From Micromonospora echinofusca (lineage in GTDB: Bacteria > Actinomycetota > Actinomycetes > Mycobacteriales > Micromonosporaceae), in contig NZ_LT607733.1 of assembly GCF_900091445.1 (NCBI RefSeq), positions 2,063,501-2,127,500 on the forward strand: a stretch of 64,000 nucleotides of DNA, in the 5' to 3' direction. Made by a program: the position numbers and the translations under genes. Within the stretch, counting starts at the first letter, position 1. Each line of letters begins with the position of its first letter. Below, piece by piece: positions 44,313 through 53,054 of the stretch. The notes beneath the pieces were generated by a model. It searched no databases and was not told the DNA's origin. It worked only from the letters and a program-made list of their open reading frames with translations.

Positions 44313-45989
44313 ATGAGCAGTGTGGACGGTAGGGGCGATCGGTACGTGGTCGGAGTCGACTACGGCACGCTCTCCGGGCGGGCCCTCGTGGTGCGGGTCC
44401 GCGATGGTGCCGAGGTCGGGACCGCGGTGCACGAGTACCGGCACGGCGTGATCGAAGCCGCGCTCCCCGACGGCGGCCCGGCACTGCCCCCCGACTGGGC
44501 CCTTCAGGACCCGCAGGACTACCGCGACGTCCTGCGGCACGCCGTCCCCGCGGCGATGGCCGACGCCGGGGTGGATCCGTCGCAGGTGATCGGCATCGGC
44601 ACCGACTTCACCGCCTGCACGGTGCTGCCGACGCTCGCCGACGGCACGCCGCTGTGCGAGATACCGGCGCTGCGCCACCGCCCGCACGCCTGGGTGAAGC
44701 TGTGGAAGCACCACGCGGCCCAACCGCAGGCCGACCGCATCAACGCGCTGGCCCACGAGCGCGACGAGCCGTGGCTCGGTCGCTACGGCGGCAAGATCTC
44801 CGCCGAGTGGCAGTTCGCCAAGGGCCTGCAGATCCTCGCGGAGGACCCGGAGATCTACCACCGCGCCGAGCGCTTCGTCGAGGCCGCCGACTGGATCGTG
44901 TGGCAGTTGTGCGACGAGGAGACCCGCAACGTCTGCACCGCCGGATACAAGGGCATCCGACAGGACGGCCGATACCCGTCGACCGACTACCTGAGCGCGC
45001 TCGACCCGGACTTCGCCGACTTCGTGACCAAGCTGGACGGCCCGCTGCTGCCGCTCGGCGAGCGCGCCGGCACCCTCAGCGCCCGCGCCGCCGCCTGGAC
45101 GGGACTGCCGGCGGGCATCGCGGTCGCCGCCGGCAACGTCGACGCGCACGTCACCGTGGCCGCCGCGCGGGCCCTGGCGCCCGGCCGACTGGTGGCCATC
45201 ATGGGCACCTCCACCTGCCACGTGGTCAACGGCACCCGGCTCGCCGAGGTACCCGGGATGTGCGGTGTCGTCGACGGCGGCATCAGCGCGGGCGCGTGGG
45301 GCTACGAGGCCGGGCAGAGCGGGGTCGGGGACATCTTCGGCTGGTTCGTCAGGCACGCCGCGCCGGCCGGAGTCGCGTCGCACGAGCGTCTCACCGAGCT
45401 GGCCGCCGGCCAACCGGTCGGGGCCCACGGCCTCGTCGCGCTCGACTGGTGGAACGGCAACCGGTCGCTGCTGGTCAACCACGACCTCAGCGGGATGATC
45501 GTCGGGCTGACGCTGGCCACCCGGCCGCAGGACGTCTACCGGGCGCTGCTGGAGTCCACGGCGTTCGGCACCCGGCTGGTCATCGAGGCATTCGTCGAGG
45601 CCGGGATACCGGTGCACGACCTGGTCGTCGCCGGCGGTCTCACCTCGAACCGGCTGCTCATGCAGATCTACGCCGACGTCACCAACCGCCCGCTGGGCAT
45701 CATCGGCTCCGCCCAGGGGCCGGCGCTCGGCTCGGCGATCCACGCGGCGGTCGCCGCCGGGGCGTACCCGGACGTCCACCGCGCCTCCGAGGCGATGGGC
45801 CGGGTCGACGAGGGCGTGTACCAGCCGGACCCGGACAACGTGCGGGCGTACGAAGCCCTGTACGCCGAGTACCGGGCCCTGCACGACCACTTCGGTCGCG
45901 GCGGCGACGACGTCATGCTCCGCCTGCGGGCGATGCGGAACGCCGCCGCGCACGCGCCGAGGGCGACGGCCCTGGAGGTGGCCGGGTGA
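44313..45989 (+). CDS. araB: L-ribulokinase
   Basis: 558 residues, FGGY carbohydrate kinase of the AraB type; phosphorylates L-ribulose to L-ribulose-5-phosphate. Nucleotide-binding opening YVVGVDYGTLSGRALVV, catalytic-region TDFTAC, the AraB-typical LKLWKHHAAQPQADRIN-like segment (VKLWKHHAAQPQADRIN), KISAEWQFAKGLQI, and the C-terminal ATPase motif VAGGLTSNRLLMQIYADV. ATG at 44313 sits 5 bases after GGAGGT; the GTG at 44307 would overlap that site and is rejected. First gene of the araB-araD-transporter-araA operon; its stop overlaps araD. Confidence 0.96.
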   Translation: MSSVDGRGDRYVVGVDYGTLSGRALVVRVRDGAEVGTAVHEYRHGVIEAALPDGGPALPPDWALQDPQDYRDVLRHAVPAAMADAGVDPSQVIGIGTDFTACTVLPTLADGTPLCEIPALRHRPHAWVKLWKHHAAQPQADRINALAHERDEPWLGRYGGKISAEWQFAKGLQILAEDPEIYHRAERFVEAADWIVWQLCDEETRNVCTAGYKGIRQDGRYPSTDYLSALDPDFADFVTKLDGPLLPLGERAGTLSARAAAWTGLPAGIAVAAGNVDAHVTVAAARALAPGRLVAIMGTSTCHVVNGTRLAEVPGMCGVVDGGISAGAWGYEAGQSGVGDIFGWFVRHAAPAGVASHERLTELAAGQPVGAHGLVALDWWNGNRSLLVNHDLSGMIVGLTLATRPQDVYRALLESTAFGTRLVIEAFVEAGIPVHDLVVAGGLTSNRLLMQIYADVTNRPLGIIGSAQGPALGSAIHAAVAAGAYPDVHRASEAMGRVDEGVYQPDPDNVRAYEALYAEYRALHDHFGRGGDDVMLRLRAMRNAAAHAPRATALEVAG

Positions 45990-46693
45990 ACACCGACACG
46001 GCACGGCAGGTGCGGGCCCTGCGGGAGACGGTGGCCCGCCTGCACGGCGAGCTGACCCGGTACGCGCTCGTGGCCTGGACCGCCGGCAACGTCTCGGCTC
46101 GGGTCCCGGGCCAGGACCTCATGGTGATCAAGCCCAGCGGGGTGGACTACGACGCCCTGACGGCGGACACCATGGTCGTCTGCGACCTGCACGGCACCGT
46201 GGTCGACGGGGACGCGGCGCCGTCCAGCGACACGGCCGCGCACGCCTACGTCTACCGGGCCATGCCCGAGGTCGGCGGCGTCGTGCACACCCACAGCAGC
46301 TACGCCACCGCCTGGGCGGCCCGGGGTGAGGCCATCCCGTGCTGGTTGACCGCGCAGGCCGACGAGTTCGGCGGGGAGATCCCGGTGGGACCGTTCGCGC
46401 TGATCGGTGGGGACGACATCGGCAAGGGGATCGTCAGCACCCTGTCCGGGCACCGCTCGCCCGCGGTGCTCATGCGCAACCACGGGGTCTTCACCATCGG
46501 CAGGGACGCCCGCGCGGCGGTCAAGGCCGCGGTGATGTGCGAGGACGTCGCCCGCACCGCGCACCTGGCAAGGGCACTCGGGCAGCCGCTGCCGATGGCG
46601 CAGGCCGACATCAGCTCGCTTCACGACCGCTACCAGAACGTCTACGGCCAACGCTCCACCGGCGGGTCACCGGGAGTGCCTCGACGCTCCTGA
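45986..46693 (+). CDS. araD: L-ribulose-5-phosphate 4-epimerase
   Basis: 235 residues of the class II aldolase/AraD family, converting L-ribulose-5-phosphate to D-xylulose-5-phosphate. Zinc ligands in VVHTHSSYA and the later MRNHGVFTIG; phosphate-binding TAGNVSAR and IKPSGVDYD near the N-terminus. GTG start overlaps the araB stop (GTGA), so translation is coupled. Full length. Confidence 0.95.
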   Translation: MNTDTARQVRALRETVARLHGELTRYALVAWTAGNVSARVPGQDLMVIKPSGVDYDALTADTMVVCDLHGTVVDGDAAPSSDTAAHAYVYRAMPEVGGVVHTHSSYATAWAARGEAIPCWLTAQADEFGGEIPVGPFALIGGDDIGKGIVSTLSGHRSPAVLMRNHGVFTIGRDARAAVKAAVMCEDVARTAHLARALGQPLPMAQADISSLHDRYQNVYGQRSTGGSPGVPRRS

Positions 46694-46796
46694 CCGGCCC
46701 ATCCGTCGGGCACGGCCCCTCCCGCACCAACCCCGTCACGACCCGGGACACGCGCCCCAGGTCACGGGTCCGGATCACCCATCCCGAGGAGAACCG

Positions 46797-47789
46797 ATGA
46801 GAACCAGGAGAACGGCACGCACCATCGTCGCCGTCGTCGCCGCCGTGCTGCTCACGGGCAGCGTGGCGGCCTGCGGCAACAGCGACACCGGCGACGGCTC
46901 CGCCGCCGACGGCACGATCACGCTGGGCTTCTCGCAGGTCGGCGCGGAGAGCGGCTGGCGGACGGCGAACACCACCTCGATCAAGGAAGCCGCTGCGGCG
47001 GCGGGCATCGAGCTCAAGTTCGACGACGCGCAGCAGAAGCAGGAGAACCAGATCAAGGCGATCCGCAACTTCATCCAGCAGAAGGTGGACGTCATCGCCT
47101 TCTCGCCGGTGGTGGAGTCCGGCTGGGACACCGTGCTCAAGGAGGCCAAGGACGCCGGCATCCCGGTGATCCTGACCGACCGCTCCGTCGACTCGGCCGA
47201 CAAGTCCCTCTACAAGAGCTTCCTCGGGTCGGACTTCGTCAAGGAGGGCCGCCTCGCCGGCGAGTGGCTGGTGGAGCAGACCAAGGGCGCCAGTGGCCCG
47301 GTGAACATCGTCGAGCTTCAGGGAACGACCGGATCGGCGCCGGCCAACGACCGCAAGGAGGGCTTCGCCAAGGCGATCGCTGCCAACCCGAACCTGAAGA
47401 TCGTCGCCTCGCAGTCGGGCGACTTCAAGCGGGCCGACGGCAAGCAGGTCATGGAGCAGTTCCTCAAGGCCAACCCGAAGATCGACGTGCTCTTCGCGCA
47501 CAACGACGACATGGGCCTGGGCGCGCTGGAGGCGATCACCGCAGCCGGCAAGGTGCCCGGCAAGGACATCACCATCATCACCATCGACGCGGTGAAGGAC
47601 GGCATGCAGGCCCTCGCGGACGGCAAGTTCAACTTCATCGCCGAGTGCAGCCCGCTGCTCGGCCCCCAGCTGATGGACCTGGCGAAGAAGGTCCACGCCG
47701 GCGAGGAGGTGCCCGCCCGGATCGAGACCGAGGAGACCACCTTCACCCAGGAGCAGGCCAAGGAGGCGCTGCCCAACCGCAAGTACTGA
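46797..47789 (+). CDS. Sugar ABC transporter substrate-binding lipoprotein (YtfQ-like)
   Basis: 330 residues. Lipoprotein signal with lipobox SVAAC-GNS; periplasmic-binding type 1 fold. GFSQVGAESGWRTANTTSIKEAA is the opening of the galactofuranose binder YtfQ, and QQKVDVIAFSPVVESGWD and GLGALEAITAAGK follow the same family. In this locus the ligand is probably arabinose (likely the furanose form). First gene of the importer, 103 bp after araD, with GAGGAG before the ATG. Confidence 0.92.
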   Translation: MRTRRTARTIVAVVAAVLLTGSVAACGNSDTGDGSAADGTITLGFSQVGAESGWRTANTTSIKEAAAAAGIELKFDDAQQKQENQIKAIRNFIQQKVDVIAFSPVVESGWDTVLKEAKDAGIPVILTDRSVDSADKSLYKSFLGSDFVKEGRLAGEWLVEQTKGASGPVNIVELQGTTGSAPANDRKEGFAKAIAANPNLKIVASQSGDFKRADGKQVMEQFLKANPKIDVLFAHNDDMGLGALEAITAAGKVPGKDITIITIDAVKDGMQALADGKFNFIAECSPLLGPQLMDLAKKVHAGEEVPARIETEETTFTQEQAKEALPNRKY

Positions 47790-47794
47790 CCGAC

Positions 47795-47828
47795 GCCGGG
47801 GCCGCCGCCCGGCGGCGGCGACCCCGGC
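47795..47828. terminator. Hairpin between binding-protein and ATPase genes
   Basis: GCCGGGG pairs with CCCCGGC, and an inner CCGCCG/CGGCGG pair extends it. Placed right after the binding-protein gene it could protect that mRNA end or partly stop transcription, a common way to make more binding protein than membrane parts. Confidence 0.5.
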
Positions 47829-47878
47829 TCGTCGCTGGCCCTTCTCGTACCGCCACTCTCCAGAAGAGGTCCGATCAG

Positions 47879-49420
47879 ATGACGGGTAGCCGTCCGGTCC
47901 TGACCATGACCGGGATCAGTAAGACCTTCCCCGGGGTACGCGCGCTCCACGACGTCGACTTCCGGCTGTTCCCGGGCGAGGTCCACGCCCTGATGGGCGA
48001 GAACGGTGCCGGCAAGTCGACCCTGATCAAGGTGTTGACCGGCGTGCACGCCATCGACGAGGGCACCGTCGTGCTCGACGGTGAGCGGGTCAGCTTCAGC
48101 GGCCCGATGCAGGCGTCGGCCTGCGGCGTGAGCACCGTCTACCAGGAGGTCAACCTCTGCGCCAACCTGTCCGTGGCGGAGAACATCTTCATCGGCCGCG
48201 AGCCTCGCCGGTTCGGCGCGATCCGCTGGGGCGAGATGCGCAGGCGGGCGCGGGAACTGCTGGCCCGGCTGGACCTCGACGTGGACGTCGGCTCGCCGCT
48301 CGGCACGTACTCGCTGGCGGTGCAGCAGATGGTCGCCATCGCCCGGGCGATCGACGTAAGGGCCCGGGTGCTGATCCTGGACGAGCCGACGTCCAGCCTG
48401 GACGCGGGCGAGGTTGCCCAACTGTTCCGGATCATGCGGCAACTGCGCGACGAGGGCATCGCCATCCTGTTCGTGACGCACTTCCTCGACCAGGTCTACG
48501 ACATCGCCGACCGCATCACCGTGCTGCGCAACGGCGCTCTGGTGGGGGAGTACCGGACCGGGGAACTGCCCCAGCTGAGCCTCGTCGAGAAGATGATCGG
48601 CAAGGAGCTCGACGTCCTGGAACGCCTCGACGAGCAGCAGCAGCGGACCACCGCCGTCCGGCGCGACGCGGCTCCGCTGGTGGACGCGTCGGCGCTGGGT
48701 CGCACCGGCGCGGTCGCGCCCTTCAGCCTGCGGATCCACGCCGGTGAGGTGGTCGGGCTCGCCGGCCTGCTCGGCTCCGGCCGTACCGAGGTGGCGCGTC
48801 TGCTGTTCGGTGCCGACCGCGCCGACCACGGCACGGTCCTCATCGACGGCGGCGGGACGCAGGTGCGCCACCCCGGCCAGGCCATCGCCCGCGGCGTCGG
48901 GTTCTGCTCGGAGAACCGCCGCGCGGAGGGCGTCATCCCCGAGCTGTCGGTGCGGGAGAACATGATCCTCGCGATGCAGGCGGCCCGTGGTTGGCTGCGG
49001 CCGATTCCTCGCCGCCGGCAGGACGAGCTGGTCGACAGGTACGTCCGGGCGCTCAGCATCCGGCCGGCGAACCCGGACCTGCCGGTGCGCAACCTCTCCG
49101 GCGGCAACCAGCAGAAGGTGCTCCTGGCCCGCTGGCTCATCACCGAGCCACGTCTGCTGATCCTCGACGAGCCCACCCGTGGCATCGACATCGGCGCGAA
49201 GACCGAGATCCAGAGACTGGTGGTCCAGCTCTCCGACGACGGCATGGCGGTGCTGTTCATCTCCGCCGAGCTGGAGGAGGTGCTGCGGCTGAGCCACCGG
49301 GTGGCCGTGATGCGTGACCGGACGATGGTCGCCCAGCTCGACAACGACGACACCCTCGACGCCGACCGCGTCATGCGGACCATCGCCCGTGCCACCAGCG
49401 GCGGGGAGGCGGTCCGGTGA
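47879..49420 (+). CDS. Sugar ABC transporter, double ATP-binding protein (YtfR/AraG-like)
   Basis: 513 residues with two nucleotide-binding domains. First: Walker A GENGAGKS, signature-region YSLAVQQM, Walker B VLILDEPTSSLD. Second: GLLGSGRTE in place of Walker A (the usual inactive form in this family), signature LSGGNQQK, Walker B LLILDEPTRGID. Drives import with the two permeases that follow. ATG with AGAGGTCCGATC before it; stop overlaps the first permease start. Confidence 0.95.
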   Translation: MTGSRPVLTMTGISKTFPGVRALHDVDFRLFPGEVHALMGENGAGKSTLIKVLTGVHAIDEGTVVLDGERVSFSGPMQASACGVSTVYQEVNLCANLSVAENIFIGREPRRFGAIRWGEMRRRARELLARLDLDVDVGSPLGTYSLAVQQMVAIARAIDVRARVLILDEPTSSLDAGEVAQLFRIMRQLRDEGIAILFVTHFLDQVYDIADRITVLRNGALVGEYRTGELPQLSLVEKMIGKELDVLERLDEQQQRTTAVRRDAAPLVDASALGRTGAVAPFSLRIHAGEVVGLAGLLGSGRTEVARLLFGADRADHGTVLIDGGGTQVRHPGQAIARGVGFCSENRRAEGVIPELSVRENMILAMQAARGWLRPIPRRRQDELVDRYVRALSIRPANPDLPVRNLSGGNQQKVLLARWLITEPRLLILDEPTRGIDIGAKTEIQRLVVQLSDDGMAVLFISAELEEVLRLSHRVAVMRDRTMVAQLDNDDTLDADRVMRTIARATSGGEAVR

Positions 49421-50487
49421 ACGCCGTCGCCGACCGCCTCCGTCCGCTGACCGGCCACCGCCTGTTCTGGCCGGTGCTCGTGCTGGTGGTGATGCTCCTG
49501 GCCAACGCGGTCAACCGGCCCGGCTTCCTCGCCATCGAGGTCAAGAACGGGCACCTGTACGGCTCCCTCGTCGACATTCTCCGGCTGAGCGCACCGCTGA
49601 TGCTGGTCGCGCTGGGCATGACCCTCGTCATCGCCACCGGCGGCATCGACCTGTCCGTCGGTTCGCTCTGTGCCATCGCAGGCGCCATCGCCTGCCTTCA
49701 CATCAGCACGGCGCCCGATCAGAACAGCCCGTCGACCGTCCTCACGGCGGTCGCGCTGGCCTTCGGCGCCGCGCTCGTGCTCGGCGCCTGGAACGGGGTG
49801 CTGGTCGCCGTCATCGGCATCCAGCCCATCATCGCCACGCTGATCCTCATGGTGGCCGGGCGAGGCCTGGCACAGCTGATCACCGAGGGCCAGATCATCA
49901 CGATCAACTCCGGCCCGTACCGGGCGATCGGGCTCGGCCACTTCCTGACCCTGCCGCTGGCCATCTTCACCGCACTCGCGGCGGCCCTGCTCATCGCCGC
50001 CCTCACCCGCCGCACCGCGCTCGGCCTGATCATCGAGTCCGTCGGTGGCAACGCCGAGGCGAGCCGGCTGGCCGGCATCCGCTCCGGGCGCGTCACCTTT
50101 CTCGTGTACGTGGTCAGCGCCGCCTGCGCCGCGATCGCCGGTTTCATGATGACGGCGAACGTGTCCAGCGCCGACGGCAACGCCGCCGGTCTCTGGGTGG
50201 AACTCGACGCGATCCTCGCGGTGGTCATCGGGGGCACCTCACTGGCCGGCGGCCGGTTCTCCCTCGGCGGCACCGTCCTCGGCGCGTTGATCATCCAGAC
50301 CCTCACCACCTCGGTCTACGCCCTGAACATCTCGCCGCAGACGGCCCTGCTGTTCAAGGCGGTCGTCGTCATCGCCGTCTGCCTCATCCAGTCGCCGGCG
50401 TTCCGGGCCAGGTTCCGCCGCCGACGGGGCGCACCCACACCCGGGCCCGCGGCGGCGCGGCGGGAGAAGGAGCAGGTGCCGGCATGA
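49417..50487 (+). CDS. Sugar ABC transporter permease 1 (YtfT-like)
   Basis: 356 residues, about nine to ten membrane spans, with the RbsC/YtfT-type motifs LGMTLVIATGGIDLSVGS and the coupling helix VGGNAEASRLAGI. GTG start overlaps the ATPase stop, and its stop overlaps the next permease (ATGA). Forms a heterodimeric channel with the next protein. Confidence 0.93.
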   Translation: MNAVADRLRPLTGHRLFWPVLVLVVMLLANAVNRPGFLAIEVKNGHLYGSLVDILRLSAPLMLVALGMTLVIATGGIDLSVGSLCAIAGAIACLHISTAPDQNSPSTVLTAVALAFGAALVLGAWNGVLVAVIGIQPIIATLILMVAGRGLAQLITEGQIITINSGPYRAIGLGHFLTLPLAIFTALAAALLIAALTRRTALGLIIESVGGNAEASRLAGIRSGRVTFLVYVVSAACAAIAGFMMTANVSSADGNAAGLWVELDAILAVVIGGTSLAGGRFSLGGTVLGALIIQTLTTSVYALNISPQTALLFKAVVVIAVCLIQSPAFRARFRRRRGAPTPGPAAARREKEQVPA

Positions 50488-51476
50488 GCAGTACGTCGCT
50501 GACCACCGGCCGCACCTGGCGGCCCGGGGTGCCCCGGCGGCACGTACCGGTCCTGGCCACGCTCGCCCTGCTGCTGGTCATGTACGGCGTCGGCGTGTCC
50601 CAGTACCGCGCGTTCTCCAACGTCCAGGTCGTCTTCAACGTCTTCATCGACAACGGGTTCCTGCTGGTCGTCGCGGTCGGCATGACCTTCGTGATCCTCA
50701 CCGGCGGCATCGACCTGTCGGTCGGCTCCGTGGTCGCGATGACCGCGATGGTGTCGGCGTCGCTGCTGCGGGTCGGGCTGCCCGCGGGCCTGGTGCTGGT
50801 CATCGCGCTGCTGATCGGCCCGACCCTCGGGTTCCTGATGGGCTGCGCCATCCACTTCTTCGAGATCCAACCGTTCATCGCCACCCTCGCCGGGATGTTC
50901 TTCGCCCGGGGCATGTGCACGTTCATCAGCGACGCGTCGATCCCCATCACCGACGGCTTCTGGACGGCCGTGTCACAGGAGCGCATCGGGGATCCCAGGG
51001 GGAACTTCGTGTCGATCAGCGTGCTGATCGCGTTCGCGGTGGTGCTCGTGGCCGCCTACGTGCTCACGTACACCCGCTTCGGCCGCAACGTGTACGCGAT
51101 CGGCGGCAACCCGCAGTCGGCGTTGCTGATGGGCCTGCCGGTGGGGCGTACCCGCATCGCCGTCTACACGGTGAGCGGGTTGTGCTCGGCCGTGGGCGGC
51201 ATCCTGCTGTCGTTCTACACGCTCTCCGGGGCACCGCTGATCGCCGTCGGTATGGAACTGGACGTGATCGCGGCCGTCGTCATCGGCGGCACCGTCCTCA
51301 CCGGCGGGTCCGGCTACGTGTTCGGCACGGTGCTCGGCGTGCTGGTGCTCGGCGTGATCCAGACTCTGATCACCTTCGACGGGAGCCTCAACTCCTGGTG
51401 GACGAGGATCGTGATCGGTGGCCTGCTCTTCGCCTTCATCCTCCTCCAGCGCCTCATCGGCATCCGCCTCAAGTGA
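50484..51476 (+). CDS. Sugar ABC transporter permease 2 (YjfF-like)
   Basis: 330 residues; same architecture as permease 1, with VGMTFVILTGGIDLSVGS and the coupling helix IGGNPQSALLMGLPV. Two distinct permeases plus one double ATPase and one binding protein is the YtfQRT-YjfF arrangement for furanose sugars. ATG overlaps the preceding stop. Confidence 0.93.
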   Translation: MSSTSLTTGRTWRPGVPRRHVPVLATLALLLVMYGVGVSQYRAFSNVQVVFNVFIDNGFLLVVAVGMTFVILTGGIDLSVGSVVAMTAMVSASLLRVGLPAGLVLVIALLIGPTLGFLMGCAIHFFEIQPFIATLAGMFFARGMCTFISDASIPITDGFWTAVSQERIGDPRGNFVSISVLIAFAVVLVAAYVLTYTRFGRNVYAIGGNPQSALLMGLPVGRTRIAVYTVSGLCSAVGGILLSFYTLSGAPLIAVGMELDVIAAVVIGGTVLTGGSGYVFGTVLGVLVLGVIQTLITFDGSLNSWWTRIVIGGLLFAFILLQRLIGIRLK

Positions 51477-51500
51477 CCGCCCCTCTCGGAAGGCAATTGC

Positions 51501-53003
51501 ATGGCATCGCACCCCGAACCCGAGGTCTGGTTCCTCACCGGCAGTCAGGGCCTGTACGGCGAGGACACCCTCCGGCAGGTCGCCGACCAGTCCCGGCAGA
51601 TTGCCGCGCAGCTCGACGACGCACCGGGGATCCCCGTACGGGTGGTCTGGAAGCCGATCCTGACCTCCAGCACCGACATCCTCGACGCGTGTCGGGACGC
51701 CGCCGTGCAGGGCGCGGTCGGGGTGATCGCCTGGATGCACACCTTCTCGCCGGCCAAGATGTGGATCGCCGGTCTGGACGCCCTGCGCACGCCGCTGCTG
51801 CACCTGCACACCCAGGCCAACGTCATGCTGCCCTGGGACGAGATCGACATGGACTTCATGAACCTGAACCAGGCCGCGCACGGCGACCGTGAGTTCGGCT
51901 TCATCCAGACCCGTCTCGGCGTCGCTCGCAAGACCGTCGCCGGGCACGTCAGCGACCCCCGGGTGACCGCCCGGATCGGGGCCTGGGCGCGGGCCGCGCT
52001 CGGGTACTCGGCGATGCGTTCGCTGCGGCTGGCGCGCTTCGGGGACAACATGCGCGACGTGGCGGTTACCGAGGGCGACAAGGTCGAGGCGGAGCTGCGC
52101 TTCGGCGTCTCGGTCAACACCTACGGGGTGAACGACCTCGTCGCGGTCGTCGACCAGGTGGCCGACGCGCGCATCGACGACCTGGTCAAGGAGTACGACG
52201 ACACCTTCCGCGTCGATCCGCAGCTACGGCCGGGCGGGGCGCGACACGACTCCCTGCGCTACGCCGCGCGGCTGGAACTGGGCCTGCGCGCGTTCCTGGA
52301 CGAGGGCGGTTTCCGGGCGTTCACCACGAACTTCGAGGACCTGGGCGGCCTGCGCCAGCTCCCGGGCATCGCCGTGCAGCGACTCATGGCCGACGGCTAC
52401 GGCTTCGGCGGGGAGGGCGACTGGAAGACCTCGGTGCTGGTGCACTCGCTCAAGTCGATGGCGGTCGGGGTGCGGGGCGGGACGTCCTTCATGGAGGACT
52501 ACACCTACGACCTGACGCCCGGCGACGAGCTGGTGCTCGGCGCCCACATGCTCGAGGTGTGCCCGTCGATCGCCGGTGACACCCCGAAGGTCGAGATCCA
52601 TCCGTTGAGCATCGGCGGACGCGAGGATCCCGTCCGGTTGGTGTTCGACGCCGCGCCCGGTCCGGCGGTGGTGCTCGGCCTCGCGGACATGGGGGAGCGC
52701 TTCCGTCTGGTGGCCAACGAGGTCGACGTGGTGGCGCCGCCGCGTCCGCTACGCCGGCTGCCGGTCGCGCGGGCCGTGTGGCGGCCCCGCCCGCACCTGG
52801 CCGGCTCGGCGGAGGCCTGGATCACCGCCGGCGCCCCGCACCACACCGTGCTGTCCCAGGCGGTGGGCGTGGAGGAGCTGTACGACCTGGCCGAGATGAC
52901 ACGCACCGAGCTGGTCGTCATCGACGGGCACACCGACCCACGCCGCTTCGCCGACGAGATCCGGTGGAACCAGGCCTACTACCGGCTCGCCCGGGGGTTC
53001 TGA
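51501..53003 (+). CDS. araA: L-arabinose isomerase
   Basis: 500 residues, full family length. Converts L-arabinose to L-ribulose, the step before AraB. Starts [21 protein letters not shown], the family signature; metal/substrate residues are in [17 protein letters not shown] and [15 protein letters not shown] 24 bp after the permease stop, with CGGAAGGCAATTGC before it. Completes the araB-araD-importer-araA operon. Confidence 0.97.
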   Translation: MASHPEPEVWFLTGSQGLYGEDTLRQVADQSRQIAAQLDDAPGIPVRVVWKPILTSSTDILDACRDAAVQGAVGVIAWMHTFSPAKMWIAGLDALRTPLLHLHTQANVMLPWDEIDMDFMNLNQAAHGDREFGFIQTRLGVARKTVAGHVSDPRVTARIGAWARAALGYSAMRSLRLARFGDNMRDVAVTEGDKVEAELRFGVSVNTYGVNDLVAVVDQVADARIDDLVKEYDDTFRVDPQLRPGGARHDSLRYAARLELGLRAFLDEGGFRAFTTNFEDLGGLRQLPGIAVQRLMADGYGFGGEGDWKTSVLVHSLKSMAVGVRGGTSFMEDYTYDLTPGDELVLGAHMLEVCPSIAGDTPKVEIHPLSIGGREDPVRLVFDAAPGPAVVLGLADMGERFRLVANEVDVVAPPRPLRRLPVARAVWRPRPHLAGSAEAWITAGAPHHTVLSQAVGVEELYDLAEMTRTELVVIDGHTDPRRFADEIRWNQAYYRLARGF

Positions 53004-53054
53004 CCCGCGCGCCCCGACGGATCCGTTCCCTGTCAACGCTCTCGAAGGAGGATC